A DNA stretch of 64,000 nucleotides, taken from assembly GCA_965229525.1 (NCBI GenBank), contig OZ245886.1:2542001-2606000 (forward strand). The letters are read 5' to 3'. The notes below the pieces were generated by a model. The model saw nothing but the letters and a program-made list of their open reading frames with translations. It was not told where the DNA came from and ran no database searches. Of this stretch, positions 7,306 to 16,617 are shown one piece after another (positions within the stretch are counted from its first letter, which is position 1; each line of letters starts with the position of its first letter). Source of the stretch: HXMU1420-13 sp965229525 (GTDB lineage Bacteria > Bacteroidota > Rhodothermia > Balneolales > Balneolaceae). Position numbers and translations under genes: made by a program.

Positions 7306-8025
7306 ATGATTACCGAACAATCAAACAGAAAAATTACGCCTCGTTCCACGATGAAAGTGGGCGATCTGGCAATTATTTATGCTCTTTTTCATGGCAAGTT
7401 GTGGCACACCTTCGTCAATGAGCACTGGTCCAAATTTTTGGGCTTGATTCTGAAGGGCTATCTGCGGTTCACCCGTGCGATGCTCGCCTTTCAACTGTGG
7501 TCGATTTTTCGCTATAAGCCCGGATATCAAACGATGGGTATTTTGCTCTTAGTCGCATCCGTATGCTTTTTGCTGGGCTACAATAGTGCCCATGTTCCTG
7601 AATTGCTCAAACCAGTCGCTTTTTTAATTGTCCCGTTCGTGCCTTTTTTTGCGGCCCCAGAAGAATTATACAACATGGTTTTCGTAGATATTGAGTCGGA
7701 ATACATGCTCATCTATTCGGGTATTTTTACCCTGAGTTCACTCGCCCATTTAGTAACCGTCTGGATTGCAGGGAATTCCAGTATAACCAAACGAGGGGAG
7801 AGCTGGATTGCATTAGGTTCTTCCAAGTTCATGAAGGTAAACGAGTATGTGATTTGCGGACTTCTGGAACCGTTAATCGTTGTAGCTATTGGCCTGACAG
7901 CCTGGAAGCTTGGGGAAGATCTTCATTTTGGGATATTCCTGTTTTTGATTGCCTTTTCGGAGGCGGTGCAACAACTCTTGGACAAAGCGTTGCAGGCTGA
8001 AAAAGAGTCCACGCTAAAATCTTAA
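7306..8025 (+). CDS. Polytopic membrane protein, unknown family
   Basis: A 239-residue protein with about five hydrophobic segments: around residues 67-87 (MGILLLVASVCFLLGY), 96-115, 135-156, 182-203 and 207-225. The N-terminal 65 residues are amphipathic. No motif was recognised. It is the last gene before the relaxase, 35 bp after the 6536 gene. With 5743 it gives the transfer region two inner-membrane proteins, which could form part of a mating channel or an entry-exclusion or anchoring device; this is inference from context only. Confidence 0.6.
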   Translation: MITEQSNRKITPRSTMKVGDLAIIYALFHGKLWHTFVNEHWSKFLGLILKGYLRFTRAMLAFQLWSIFRYKPGYQTMGILLLVASVCFLLGYNSAHVPELLKPVAFLIVPFVPFFAAPEELYNMVFVDIESEYMLIYSGIFTLSSLAHLVTVWIAGNSSITKRGESWIALGSSKFMKVNEYVICGLLEPLIVVAIGLTAWKLGEDLHFGIFLFLIAFSEAVQQLLDKALQAEKESTLKS

Positions 8026-8041
8026 GAAGTATGAATACACT

Positions 8042-8093
8042 AGGAATTTATTCCTTGACAGTGCATGCAAAACCATCCAACAATAGGATGGTT
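8042..8093. other. Candidate origin of transfer (oriT) with nested inverted repeats
   Basis: The 141-bp gap upstream of the relaxase gene packs three palindromic elements: AGGAAT-TT-ATTCCT (8042-8055), TGCATGCA (8062-8069) and AACCATCC-AACAATA-GGATGGTT (8071-8093). MobF relaxases recognise an inverted repeat next to nic, usually close to their own gene. The nic position is not determined. Confidence 0.4.
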
Positions 8094-8166
8094 ACATCAG
8101 AGAACTGTAGCTGTTGTTCAATGACAGATCCTTCTCCAAATACTCAATAAACAAAGACCGAAGACC

Positions 8167-10920
8167 ATGATGGATATTAATATCAGCCGTGATGGAGCAA
8201 GTGCTCTGGAGTATTTCAAAAATGGACTCCGCAGAGAGGGTAATTACTACATGGAAGAAACCCCCGCCTATTGGGAAGGGGAAGTGAGTAAGCATCCCGA
8301 GCTTAACTTGAACGGTAAAGAAGTTACAACGGAGGATTTTCGCGATCTGATTTTCAATGTGAATCCGAATACGAAAGAACAACTTACTCCACTTAATAAG
8401 AGCAACAGACGCTGCGGGTTCGACATTGGAGCCGCCCCGCCAAAGTCGGTAAGTATTCTTAATGCAATTACCAAAGATGAAGATCTTTTCAGAGCGCATG
8501 AGTACGCCAACAGAATGATGATGCTGGCAATTCAGCAGGATGCCCAAGCTCAGGCGAATACCCAATATGGACGTTTCTATGAACCTACCGGTTCAATGCT
8601 ATGGGCACCTTTCCATCACTTTACCAGTCGCCCGGTAGAACTAAAAAAAGACGGGGAGACTCTGTATGTGCCAGATATGCAGATGCACACCCATAATTAC
8701 TGCATCAATGTAACCAGAAGCCCAGAAAGAGATAAGTTTTTAGCTCTCGAAATGGGAAATATACATCGCTTAGCACCCTTCTATCAGGCGACCTACCACG
8801 CGTTCATGAGCAAGCGTTTGACCGAGTTCGGCTACGCCGTAGAACGAACAAAAGATGCCTACGAAATCGTTGGCGTATCCCGTTCATTGATCGAGCAGTT
8901 TTCAAATCGAAGGCTTGAGATTCAGGCCTTTGCCAAAGAACAAGGAATCACCGATCCGAAGGAGTTAGCCCGACTTTCTACCCTTACCCGTAATTCCAAA
9001 GGGAAGGCCGTGGACAGCAAAGAGCTGTTGGGGCTTTGGAAAGATCGAATGTCCAAGGAAGAGCTTGAAGGCTTGTCCCAGATAAAAAAAAAGTATCGAA
9101 ACGATGTAGAACCTATCTCAGCCAAAGAAGCCGTACAGCGTAGCCTGGATCATTTTCTGGAGAGAACTTCCGCGGTGCCCGAAAAACGCGTGCTTGGGTA
9201 TGCCCTTGAGTTAGGCTACGGCGCTTTATTACCAGATGACGTTCATCGGGCGATGGATGAGCGGGAGGACATCTTACGCTCCGAAGATCATACCATTTCC
9301 ACCATAACTACCCGAGAAATGGTAAAAGCCGAAGATAAGATGATTTCTCTGGCAACCCGTGGCAAGGGAAAGTTCAAACCCATCAATCCTGAGCATACAA
9401 TTAAGCGAGAGTTCCTCAATCAAGGTCAGAGGGAAGCGGTACAGGTTACTCTTTCTTCTCCTGATTTTGTAACAGGCATTCAGGGAAATGCAGGTGCCGG
9501 AAAAACCACATTACTTTCGGAAATTGCCGAAGCCACCCAAGCCTCAAACAGGGCTTTTCTAACTATTGCACCCTCCTCCCAAGCTGTTGAGGTGCTTAGG
9601 AGGGAGGGCTTCGATGCCCACACGGTAGCAGCCTTTATGGTGAATCCAAAGCTTCAAGAGCAAATCACCAATGGAGTATTGCTATTCGACGAAGCCGGAC
9701 TTAGTGGCGTAAAATCAAAAACCAGGGTGCTTTCCATTGCCAAAGAGCAAAATGCTCAGGTGCTCCTTAGTGGAGATACCAAACAGCACGGATCGCCTGG
9801 AGAATACGGGGACGCCTTTCGCATCCTTCAGCAGGAAGCTAAGATTAAAACCGCTCATGTAAAGGAGAATATGAGGCAAAAGCCGCAGGAGTACCGAAAA
9901 GCCGTTGATCAAATTGCAAGCGGAAGGGTATTGGAAGGCTATCAAACCTTGGACAAGATGAAGGCTGTTCATGAAGTCCCGGAGCGCGAAGAACGCCTCG
10001 CAAGAATTGCAAACGAGTATGTTTCCTCGGTTCAAGCAGGACGAAGCGCCCTTATAGTCAGTCCTACTCACAAAGACGGAAACCAAATTTCGGCTATAGT
10101 TCGCCAGAAGCTAAAGTTGGAAGGAAAAATCACGGGGAAAGAACGAACGTTCGATACCCTCAAAGACCTGTCGTTTACCGATAGCCAAAAAATGGATTTG
10201 GTCAACTATCAGGAGGGTCAAGTGGTACGGTTTACTAAGAATCAGAAAGGAGGGTTTAAGGCGGGTTCGCATTATGAAGTGCTGGCAAAAGAAAAGCCGA
10301 ATCTAGTTCAGGTGATGGATTTGAATTCAAAGCAGAAGTATGAACTGCCTTATGCTACCCCTCAGCATTACAAAGTCTATCAGAAAACCAAAATTGATTT
10401 GGCGGTTGGAGACTTAATCCGACCTTCTGAGAACTTGAAGTCCAAAGAACAAACGAAGATTAACAACGGCACTCCTCAACGAGTGGCAGGGTTTTCGGGA
10501 GGCGATATTCGACTTGCTAATGGCAAGACCTTGGCAAAAGACGCTTTTCATTTTCGGCATAATTATGTTGATACCAGCCATTCTAGTCAGGGTAAAACAG
10601 CCGATGATGTATTTATTAGTATGAGCGACACCTCTTTTGCTGGGGTAAACGAGCAAGCGTTCTATGTAGGAGTTTCGAGGGGGAGAAAACGGATCAATCT
10701 GTTCACCTCGGACAAGGAACAGCTCAAATCCGCCATTATCCGGAGCGGTCAGCAAACGACCGCCAAGGAAATAGCCAAAGACCATGAGCGCAGAATGCAT
10801 GAACGCAAACAACGCAATTTTCAGCAGCAAATAACCAAAACCACGGAGCAGCATGTCCTATCCAGACAAAAGCCGAAAGAAGTTGCGCGGGATCTTTCCG
10901 GCCAACTCCAGAGAAGCTAA
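8167..10920 (+). CDS. MobF-family conjugative relaxase with TraI/TrwC-type helicase domain
   Basis: This 917-residue protein has the TrwC/TraI layout. The N-terminal relaxase domain (about 1-320) carries candidate nicking tyrosines at Y16 and Y27/Y28 and the metal-binding histidines H150/H151, H174 and H176 (QMHTHNY). The helicase domain follows: Walker A GNAGAGKT at about 440-447, Walker B LLFDEAG near 507, SGDTKQHG, ENMRQ, and the C-terminal SF1 motifs HSSQGKTADD and YVGVSRGRKR. It would nick oriT, bind the 5' end covalently and unwind the strand to be transferred. Its length matches TrwC (about 970) rather than F TraI. Two Met codons (8167, 8170) can serve as start. It overlaps the next gene by 68 bp. 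Confidence 0.93.
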   Translation: MMDINISRDGASALEYFKNGLRREGNYYMEETPAYWEGEVSKHPELNLNGKEVTTEDFRDLIFNVNPNTKEQLTPLNKSNRRCGFDIGAAPPKSVSILNAITKDEDLFRAHEYANRMMMLAIQQDAQAQANTQYGRFYEPTGSMLWAPFHHFTSRPVELKKDGETLYVPDMQMHTHNYCINVTRSPERDKFLALEMGNIHRLAPFYQATYHAFMSKRLTEFGYAVERTKDAYEIVGVSRSLIEQFSNRRLEIQAFAKEQGITDPKELARLSTLTRNSKGKAVDSKELLGLWKDRMSKEELEGLSQIKKKYRNDVEPISAKEAVQRSLDHFLERTSAVPEKRVLGYALELGYGALLPDDVHRAMDEREDILRSEDHTISTITTREMVKAEDKMISLATRGKGKFKPINPEHTIKREFLNQGQREAVQVTLSSPDFVTGIQGNAGAGKTTLLSEIAEATQASNRAFLTIAPSSQAVEVLRREGFDAHTVAAFMVNPKLQEQITNGVLLFDEAGLSGVKSKTRVLSIAKEQNAQVLLSGDTKQHGSPGEYGDAFRILQQEAKIKTAHVKENMRQKPQEYRKAVDQIASGRVLEGYQTLDKMKAVHEVPEREERLARIANEYVSSVQAGRSALIVSPTHKDGNQISAIVRQKLKLEGKITGKERTFDTLKDLSFTDSQKMDLVNYQEGQVVRFTKNQKGGFKAGSHYEVLAKEKPNLVQVMDLNSKQKYELPYATPQHYKVYQKTKIDLAVGDLIRPSENLKSKEQTKINNGTPQRVAGFSGGDIRLANGKTLAKDAFHFRHNYVDTSHSSQGKTADDVFISMSDTSFAGVNEQAFYVGVSRGRKRINLFTSDKEQLKSAIIRSGQQTTAKEIAKDHERRMHERKQRNFQQQITKTTEQHVLSRQKPKEVARDLSGQLQRS

Positions 10921-11287
10921 TAAAAAAGCAGGTCTACTGGATTCCCCTTCCGTTTTTCTGGCGGAGAACCAGTACTATGCCATTGCTTCGGAACATCAAA
11001 CCGTGGAGCGATTTAAAGTGATCCTTCGCTCTGGCAAGGTACACAGTATTCCCTATGCCCTGCTCCCAATCTGTACGCTGGACGGCGGCAGCCTCTACAT
11101 CAAAGCCTATGAGCTGCTCATAAAAATATCAGGACGTAACCTTGACCCCATAGAAGAGCATTTTTCAAACCGTTCATTGTTGTGGGTCAAGGCCAGTCCA
11201 AGCGGAAAAGACGATGGCAGTTCCTCCACCTTTATCCAAGACATTGTAGCCACAGGCAAAGCTGTACCAGAAAGCGAGAACCCTTAA
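10853..11287 (+). CDS. Hypothetical protein overlapping the relaxase 3' end
   Basis: A 144-residue protein, basic at the N-terminus, with a strand-rich middle (QTVERFKVILRSGKVHSIPY) and an acidic Ser-rich tail. The family is not recognised. The start lies 68 bp inside the relaxase gene in another frame, a common pattern for small accessory genes in mobilisation operons. The middle segment resembles small single-domain proteins that bind metabolites or nucleic acid only in a very general way, so no function is assigned. Confidence 0.6.
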   Translation: MSYPDKSRKKLRGIFPANSREANKKAGLLDSPSVFLAENQYYAIASEHQTVERFKVILRSGKVHSIPYALLPICTLDGGSLYIKAYELLIKISGRNLDPIEEHFSNRSLLWVKASPSGKDDGSSSTFIQDIVATGKAVPESENP

Positions 11288-11297
11288 TCCATGACTC

Positions 11298-11831
11298 ATG
11301 AAAACAAACAGCAAAGAAAGAAATACCGAAGATCGCCTGTCACCAACCACCAAGGAGTCCTCTTCACCCATTCATGTAAATCCAAAAAAACCAATGTCGG
11401 ATAAACAGGTGCAAGAGCGATTGGAACTCTACAGTAAGGGAGGTCAGGAACAGTTTTTCAAAGTACAGAAGATTAAGAAGCGGTATGTGGAAACAAGTAA
11501 AACCCAGGAAACGAAGCGGATACAGGGAGATGCTCATTATGCGCAGGGCATACGAGCCGGATTACCTCATGCTCGTTACGAAATCATTCGTGGTTTAAGG
11601 GAAACTTCCGACGAAAGGTTTAGAAGCCAGGTAATCAATGAGGCAAAAGCGGTATATAACACTCATGAAAACCTCTCCAGTTGGTTCAGAAAAGAACATG
11701 GGCAAACACATGAACCTGAACAGCGATCAAATAGCCTGAGAAAATATTTTCCATCCCAGTCCTCTTCCCCGAAGGAAACCCAACAACCGAAGGGGAAGAT
11801 TCAGGGCAAGGACAAGGAGATGCAACGATGA
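11298..11831 (+). CDS. Hypothetical basic protein in mobilisation operon
   Basis: A 177-residue, strongly basic and hydrophilic protein. The ends look disordered (Ser/Pro/Lys/Gln-rich) and a helical core spans about 40-130 (EQFFKVQKIKKRYVE, RYEIIRGLRETSDERF). No signal peptide or membrane segment is present. It starts 10 bp after the previous gene. Basic small proteins between relaxase and coupling protein often assist relaxosome assembly, but no known motif is visible here. Confidence 0.6.
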   Translation: MKTNSKERNTEDRLSPTTKESSSPIHVNPKKPMSDKQVQERLELYSKGGQEQFFKVQKIKKRYVETSKTQETKRIQGDAHYAQGIRAGLPHARYEIIRGLRETSDERFRSQVINEAKAVYNTHENLSSWFRKEHGQTHEPEQRSNSLRKYFPSQSSSPKETQQPKGKIQGKDKEMQR

Positions 11832-11850
11832 ATATCAAAACAACCCCATC

Positions 11851-12120
11851 ATGAAAGTTATAGTCATAGAGGAAAAAGCATTTTACGAATTGATCGAACA
11901 GGTCGTAGACCGCATCGCTCCGAAAATCAACCCTTCTGAGAAGAAATGGCTTTCAACCGAAGAGGCCATGAAAGAATTGGGCATTACTTCATCTACCACG
12001 CTTCAACGCTATCGGGACGAAGGGAAAATCCGATACACCCAACCGAGTAAACGGATCATTTTGTACGATCCAGAATCGATTCAAGCTTTCCTGGAAAGCA
12101 AAGCCAAAAACACCTTTTAA
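11851..12120 (+). CDS. Helix-turn-helix (MerR/excisionase-type) DNA-binding protein
   Basis: An 89-residue protein. An N-terminal helix is followed by a winged HTH (residues about 30-85) with the family pattern WLSTEEAMKELGI, TLQRYRDEGKI and a wing ending in YDPESIQAFLE. This type is common in Bacteroidota mobile elements, where it acts as a regulator of excision or mobilisation genes or as a relaxosome accessory factor. It lies between the relaxase and the coupling-protein gene and may bind oriT or the operon promoter. The HTH assignment is secure; the target is inferred. Confidence 0.8.
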   Translation: MKVIVIEEKAFYELIEQVVDRIAPKINPSEKKWLSTEEAMKELGITSSTTLQRYRDEGKIRYTQPSKRIILYDPESIQAFLESKAKNTF

Positions 12121-12122
12121 TT

Positions 12123-12395
12123 ATGCAAGAACTAAGAAACTCCGAGGAGTATAAAAAAGCCTACGAACGAGTAGATAAAATATGTCGCTACTCGCCTGAA
12201 TTGTTGAAAGGCATGACGATGCCCAATGATAACCAGCCTGTGCAAAAGCTGGCCTTTGAAGATCGAGTTGCTGAGCACCGGATTGAACAGGATGGAATGA
12301 AAGGTCTTTCTAAAAGAACATTATTCAAAAAATACGGGTCAAAGCTTGCCCGATACCACACCTCCAGATCAAAGGAACAAACCAAAGAGCGGTAG
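12123..12395 (+). CDS. Small basic hypothetical protein in mobilisation operon
   Basis: A 90-residue basic helical protein that starts 2 bp after the stop of the HTH gene, so the two are cotranscribed and probably coupled. There is no recognised motif. The C-terminus is rich in Lys/Arg (LSKRTLFKKYGSKLARYH) and could contact DNA. It precedes the coupling-protein gene by 21 bp. The only functional hint is the operon context. Confidence 0.55.
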   Translation: MQELRNSEEYKKAYERVDKICRYSPELLKGMTMPNDNQPVQKLAFEDRVAEHRIEQDGMKGLSKRTLFKKYGSKLARYHTSRSKEQTKER

Positions 12396-12416
12396 TAACC
12401 ATAATCTATATCCATC

Positions 12417-13961
12417 ATGAAAATATTCGGAAACAAAACCAAGAAACTAAATTCCAGCAAGGAAGAGTTGCTCGACACTGTATTGTATAAGCTACCCAAA
12501 ACCAGTTCGCCCATTACATGGGCAGATTCGGTAGAGGGAACGTTAATCACCGGAGCAACAGGCAGCGGGAAGTCGAGTGGCCCTGGAAAGCACATAGCTC
12601 ATGCGATGCTAAAGAGTGGATTTGGAATGTGTATTCTCTGCGCCAAAAAAGATGAAAGACAGCGTTGGGTCAGATATGTCCAACAAGCAGCTCCGCATAG
12701 GGAAAAAGACTTAGTGATATTCAACAGGAAAAGAGGACTCTCCTTCAACTTCCTCGAATATGAAATGAAGCGGCAGGGTGAAGGTGCGGGAGATGTACTT
12801 AATGTAGTTGAATCGTTAATGAGCCTGAACGCAGCCAACCGTGTTCATCAATCGGGAGGGGGTGGCAACAAAGACGAACGATTCTGGGATCTTGCCCTTC
12901 GAAGCTTGATTAGTCGATGCATTACCACCCTTAGGTTGGCAGGAGAAGAAGTAAGCGTATTTAACATGCGGAAACTGGTTTCCTCCCGTTTTGTGGACGA
13001 TGAGCCAGCTCTTTATCAAAAACTGGAACAACAAGCCTCCGATGAAACGATTGATCCTCATATAAGAAAACGCGCAGAAGAAGAAAGAAATGCATGGATC
13101 GAAGAGCGGTATTTTTTGCAAGTACTTCTCAAAATTGCGAATACCGAGCTTTCAGAACAGGACGAGGACGACGAAGACCTGATCGTGAGTTATTGGCTTC
13201 GGGAACTCCCCAAGATAGGAGAGAAGACCTCAAGTATTATTGTAACCAGCTTTATGAGTATTGTAGAGCCATTTTTGAACAATGGGATTCTCAAAGAGCA
13301 GTTTCGAAGTGGCATTAGTCCTGAACTGTTACCGGAAAATATTTACAGACAGAACAAAATTGTAATCATTGATTTTCCAATCAAAGAGTTCAAAGTCGCT
13401 GGTGCTTTCGCAGCAACCATCTATAAAACAGCATTTCAGGCGGCCATGGAACGCCGGGATATTGAACATGAAACTAGTCCTAAGCCTGTAGGGTTGTGGA
13501 TCGATGAATACCAGAATTTTTGCAATCCCAAAGTAGATAGTCTATTTCAGACGACAGCAAGAAGTTCATGGGTAGCTACGGTCTATATCACTCAGAATAT
13601 TAACAATATGTATTTCATTATGGGGAGTGAGCAGCCAGAAGCAAAGGCAAAAAGCCTATTAGGTAACCTCAATTTAAAATTCTTTGCTAGCAATGATAAC
13701 TACGACACCAACATTTGGGCTTCCAACATGATTGGGCAACATCTGGTGGATTTGGAAAGCCTCAACATTAATGAAGAGATGAAACTCAGCAAGAGTAAAC
13801 AGCAGCAGATGCAATATCGTATTACTCCCGATCATTTCACGATGCTAAAAACAGGCAGAAAGAACAATGACTTTAAGGTGGAAGCTGTAGTGTTTAAGTC
13901 TGGAAAGATATGGGGAAATAACAGACAAAACTTCATATTGATTAAGTTTACGCAAAAATGA
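12417..13961 (+). CDS. Type IV coupling protein (VirD4/TraD-like ATPase)
   Basis: A 514-residue ATPase with Walker A TGATGSGKSSG (about 45-55), followed by a strand that retrieves the packed chain (GFGMCILCAKKDERQRW). Walker B is GLWIDEYQNF (about 360), and the ARSSWVATVYITQN segment is typical of TraG/VirD4 proteins. There are no obvious N-terminal transmembrane helices, so it resembles the soluble or membrane-associated T4CPs of some mobile elements. It would link the relaxosome to a secretion channel. It closes the plus-strand mobilisation operon; no VirB4 or other channel gene follows. Confidence 0.88.
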   Translation: MKIFGNKTKKLNSSKEELLDTVLYKLPKTSSPITWADSVEGTLITGATGSGKSSGPGKHIAHAMLKSGFGMCILCAKKDERQRWVRYVQQAAPHREKDLVIFNRKRGLSFNFLEYEMKRQGEGAGDVLNVVESLMSLNAANRVHQSGGGGNKDERFWDLALRSLISRCITTLRLAGEEVSVFNMRKLVSSRFVDDEPALYQKLEQQASDETIDPHIRKRAEEERNAWIEERYFLQVLLKIANTELSEQDEDDEDLIVSYWLRELPKIGEKTSSIIVTSFMSIVEPFLNNGILKEQFRSGISPELLPENIYRQNKIVIIDFPIKEFKVAGAFAATIYKTAFQAAMERRDIEHETSPKPVGLWIDEYQNFCNPKVDSLFQTTARSSWVATVYITQNINNMYFIMGSEQPEAKAKSLLGNLNLKFFASNDNYDTNIWASNMIGQHLVDLESLNINEEMKLSKSKQQQMQYRITPDHFTMLKTGRKNNDFKVEAVVFKSGKIWGNNRQNFILIKFTQK

Positions 13962-13963
13962 GT

Positions 13964-13981
13964 AACTCTACCAGAGTTTTG
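13964..13981. terminator. Short hairpin between convergent coupling-protein and copA genes
   Basis: AACTCT-ACC-AGAGTT forms a perfect 6-bp stem followed by TT on the plus strand. It sits in the 31-bp gap between two converging genes, where a bidirectional terminator is expected. The T-tract is weak. Confidence 0.45.
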
Positions 13982-13992
13982 ATATATGTATT

Positions 13993-16254
13993 CTAAATCT
14001 CTTTATTCTGTAAGCTCTTTGAGTTTAGAACCACATTGATTGAGCTGAATGCCATGGCAATTTCTGCCAGTAGCGGATGTAAAAACCCAAGTACTGCTAG
14101 AGGGATCATAATCAAGTTATAGAAAAATGCCCAAAAGAGATTTTGTTTAATTTTTTTGAACGTTTCTTTACTCAAGTTAATCGCCCTCAATAAGCCTGAT
14201 AAACTACCTTTTGCCAGTACAATATCTCCAGATTCAATAGCCACATCTGTTCCAGTTCCCATGGCAATGCCAATGTTGGCTTGAGTCAAAGCGGGAGCGT
14301 CATTGATGCCGTCTCCAACCATAGCAACTATTCTTCCTTCGCTTTGAAGCCTTTGTATAACCTCTGATTTTTGATCCGGGAGAACCTCAGCAATAACTTC
14401 ATCAACGCCTACCTTTTCGCCGATAGCTTGCCCCGTTCTTGTGTTGTCACCCGTTAACATAACCACTTTAAGGTCTTGATTTTTTAACTTAGAAATAGCA
14501 CTCTGACTATCATCTTTCACCTCATCGGCAATAGCTATAAGTCCTGAAATTGTGTTATCAATAGAGACGATAACAACAGTCTTTGCCTGAGCTTCCAGTT
14601 CTTCCTTTTTAGAAAAAAACTTATCAGAAATCTCTATTCCATTATCTTTATGAAGCGATGAGGTCCCAATGGATACCTCTATTCCTTCTATACTCGCATT
14701 GACCCCTTTCCCCGTTGTAGAACTAAAAGTTGTGGTTTTGAGTAGCTTTAATTCTTTATCAAAAGCGGCATCGACGATAGCTCTAGCTAGTGGATGTTCT
14801 GAATTATCTTCTACGGACGCTGCATATCTTAAAACTTCATCAGATGAGGTGTTTCCAGCTACAAACACATCCGTTACTTCTGGCTTGCCTTTTGTAATTG
14901 TACCCGTTTTATCCAGAACAATGGTATCTACATCTTTCATAAGCTGGATGGCTTCTCCTTTGCGAATTAAGATACCGTTGGTTGCTCCTAATCCAGAACC
15001 TACCATTAGTGCCGTAGGTGTTGCTAAGCCTAATGCACAAGGACAAGCAATTACTAAAACCGCAATAGTGGCGTAAAAAGCAAGAGAGGTGTTACTCCAT
15101 GTGGTATCGATCCAAGGGATAAAGTCCGATGCCCAAAACACTATATTTTTGAAAAATTCAGGAAAAACCAACCAAGAGGCCAGTGTTAGTCCTGCAAGAA
15201 CCAATACAATAGGGACAAAAACAGCCGTTACGCGGTCTGCAAATTCCTGTATAGGAATTTTTGTCCCTTGTGCCTCTTCAACCATTCTAATGATCTGGCT
15301 TAGGAAGGTTTCACTTCCCACCTTGCTTGCTCTTACTTTTAAAACGCCTGTGGAATTGATTGTAGCCCCGATAACCATATCGCCGATTTGCTTATCAACG
15401 GGCATGGACTCCCCGGTGGCAATGGATTCATCTACGCTACTTTCCCCTTCAATAACTTCCCCGTCTGTAGGAATCTTTTCGCCCGGACGAACCAGTATGA
15501 TGTCCCCGATTTTTAACTCCTGAACAGGAATTTTTAATTCAGTTCCATTCCTCAAAACTGAAGCCTCTTTTGCTTCCAATGTTAACAGCTGGCGAATAGC
15601 TTGGGAGGCGCTGCCTTTGGCTTTCGTTTCTATATATCGACCCGTCAGATGAAACGCCATAATCATACCTGCAATCATTGCAAAGCTATGAAATTGAGGT
15701 CCGAAACCTAACGCATGTAGGAGAGTAACAAACCCTGTTGAAAGCGCTGCTAATGAACCTATTGCGATCAATACATCCATATTAGGATTCAAATTCTTAG
15801 ATGATTTTAAGGCACTCACTAAGGTCTCACGGCCAGGAACAAAAATGACGAAAGAAGACAGAAGGATCATTCCTATTTCCATCCCGAGCATACCTAAAAA
15901 CATATAGCCTGATACCCACATAGGGAGCATCCAAATAAGCATGGGGATGGTAGCGCCCCATGACCAGATCATATCTTTTTTGGCTTTCGAAAGCTTATCC
16001 GCTTCTCTCTTTTCAGAGAGTTCTGCTTTGGATATCGAATCAGATTGATCATTTAAAACAGAATACCCTGCATTTTTAATTGCCCTCTCAAACTCATTAA
16101 ATGCGATATCTCTGTCATATTGGACAACCGCCGACTCCGTAGCGTAATTTACCACTGCTGAGGTTACCCCCTCTATGGCCTGTAATTGTTTATCAACCGC
16201 ATTTGCACAGTTCGTGCAGTGCATACCTTCAATCTGAATGGTTGTCGTTTTCAT
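13993..16254 (-). CDS. copA: Copper-exporting P1B-type ATPase (CopA)
   Basis: A 753-residue P-type ATPase that pumps Cu(I)/Ag(I) out of the cytoplasm. It has one N-terminal HMA domain with GMHCTNC (residues 9-15) and eight membrane segments. The membrane metal site is CPC (VIACPCALGLATP, about 400). The phosphorylation loop is DKTGTITKG (about 446), and the nucleotide/hinge motif GDGINDAPAL lies near 648. The CPC motif plus a single HMA domain is the CopA (P1B-1) signature. The gene follows copZ and the AraC regulator on the minus strand, apparently as an araC-copZ-copA unit divergent from the Cus operon. Confidence 0.95.
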   Translation of the reverse strand: MKTTTIQIEGMHCTNCANAVDKQLQAIEGVTSAVVNYATESAVVQYDRDIAFNEFERAIKNAGYSVLNDQSDSISKAELSEKREADKLSKAKKDMIWSWGATIPMLIWMLPMWVSGYMFLGMLGMEIGMILLSSFVIFVPGRETLVSALKSSKNLNPNMDVLIAIGSLAALSTGFVTLLHALGFGPQFHSFAMIAGMIMAFHLTGRYIETKAKGSASQAIRQLLTLEAKEASVLRNGTELKIPVQELKIGDIILVRPGEKIPTDGEVIEGESSVDESIATGESMPVDKQIGDMVIGATINSTGVLKVRASKVGSETFLSQIIRMVEEAQGTKIPIQEFADRVTAVFVPIVLVLAGLTLASWLVFPEFFKNIVFWASDFIPWIDTTWSNTSLAFYATIAVLVIACPCALGLATPTALMVGSGLGATNGILIRKGEAIQLMKDVDTIVLDKTGTITKGKPEVTDVFVAGNTSSDEVLRYAASVEDNSEHPLARAIVDAAFDKELKLLKTTTFSSTTGKGVNASIEGIEVSIGTSSLHKDNGIEISDKFFSKKEELEAQAKTVVIVSIDNTISGLIAIADEVKDDSQSAISKLKNQDLKVVMLTGDNTRTGQAIGEKVGVDEVIAEVLPDQKSEVIQRLQSEGRIVAMVGDGINDAPALTQANIGIAMGTGTDVAIESGDIVLAKGSLSGLLRAINLSKETFKKIKQNLFWAFFYNLIMIPLAVLGFLHPLLAEIAMAFSSINVVLNSKSLQNKEI

Positions 16255-16305
16255 AGTGGAATCTATAATGAGTGTGGGAATGTGGTCTTGAAGTCGCCTA
16301 GATAA

Positions 16306-16512
16306 TTATTCGGAGACAACCGAATATCCAGCCTCTTTAATGGCATGTTCTAAAGATGAAACTTCAATATTCTGATGCTCGATGGTTGCCGTACCCGATG
16401 AAAGATCGACATCAGCTTTGATGACCCCTTTCTGTTCTATAAGTGCTTTTTGAACATGATTGACGCATCCTGAGCAAATCATGCCTTGAATGTTAATGTG
16501 AGTGGTTGTCAT
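16306..16512 (-). CDS. copZ: Copper chaperone / HMA-domain protein (CopZ-like)
   Basis: A 68-residue single HMA domain with the metal-binding loop GMICSGC (residues 10-16) and the usual beta-alpha-beta-beta-alpha-beta pattern, ending EAGYSVVSE. It would carry Cu(I) in the cytoplasm and deliver it to CopA, whose gene starts about 50 bp downstream. Its length is standard for CopZ/Atx1 proteins. The orientation and close spacing support cotranscription with copA. Confidence 0.9.
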   Translation of the reverse strand: MTTTHINIQGMICSGCVNHVQKALIEQKGVIKADVDLSSGTATIEHQNIEVSSLEHAIKEAGYSVVSE

Positions 16513-16617
16513 TACACTGTCATTTAATAGTTATCATTGAATGACTATTTTACCACATTATTGCGTGTTAGAAATGTCGGATTATGGCTAAAGTTTATCT
16601 CTTATTGCCATACTTCC

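Noticed and set aside
5743..8025. VirB6- or TraG-like mating-channel proteins
   Set aside because: The membrane proteins have the right location but no VirB motif or size match was visible, so no such name was assigned.
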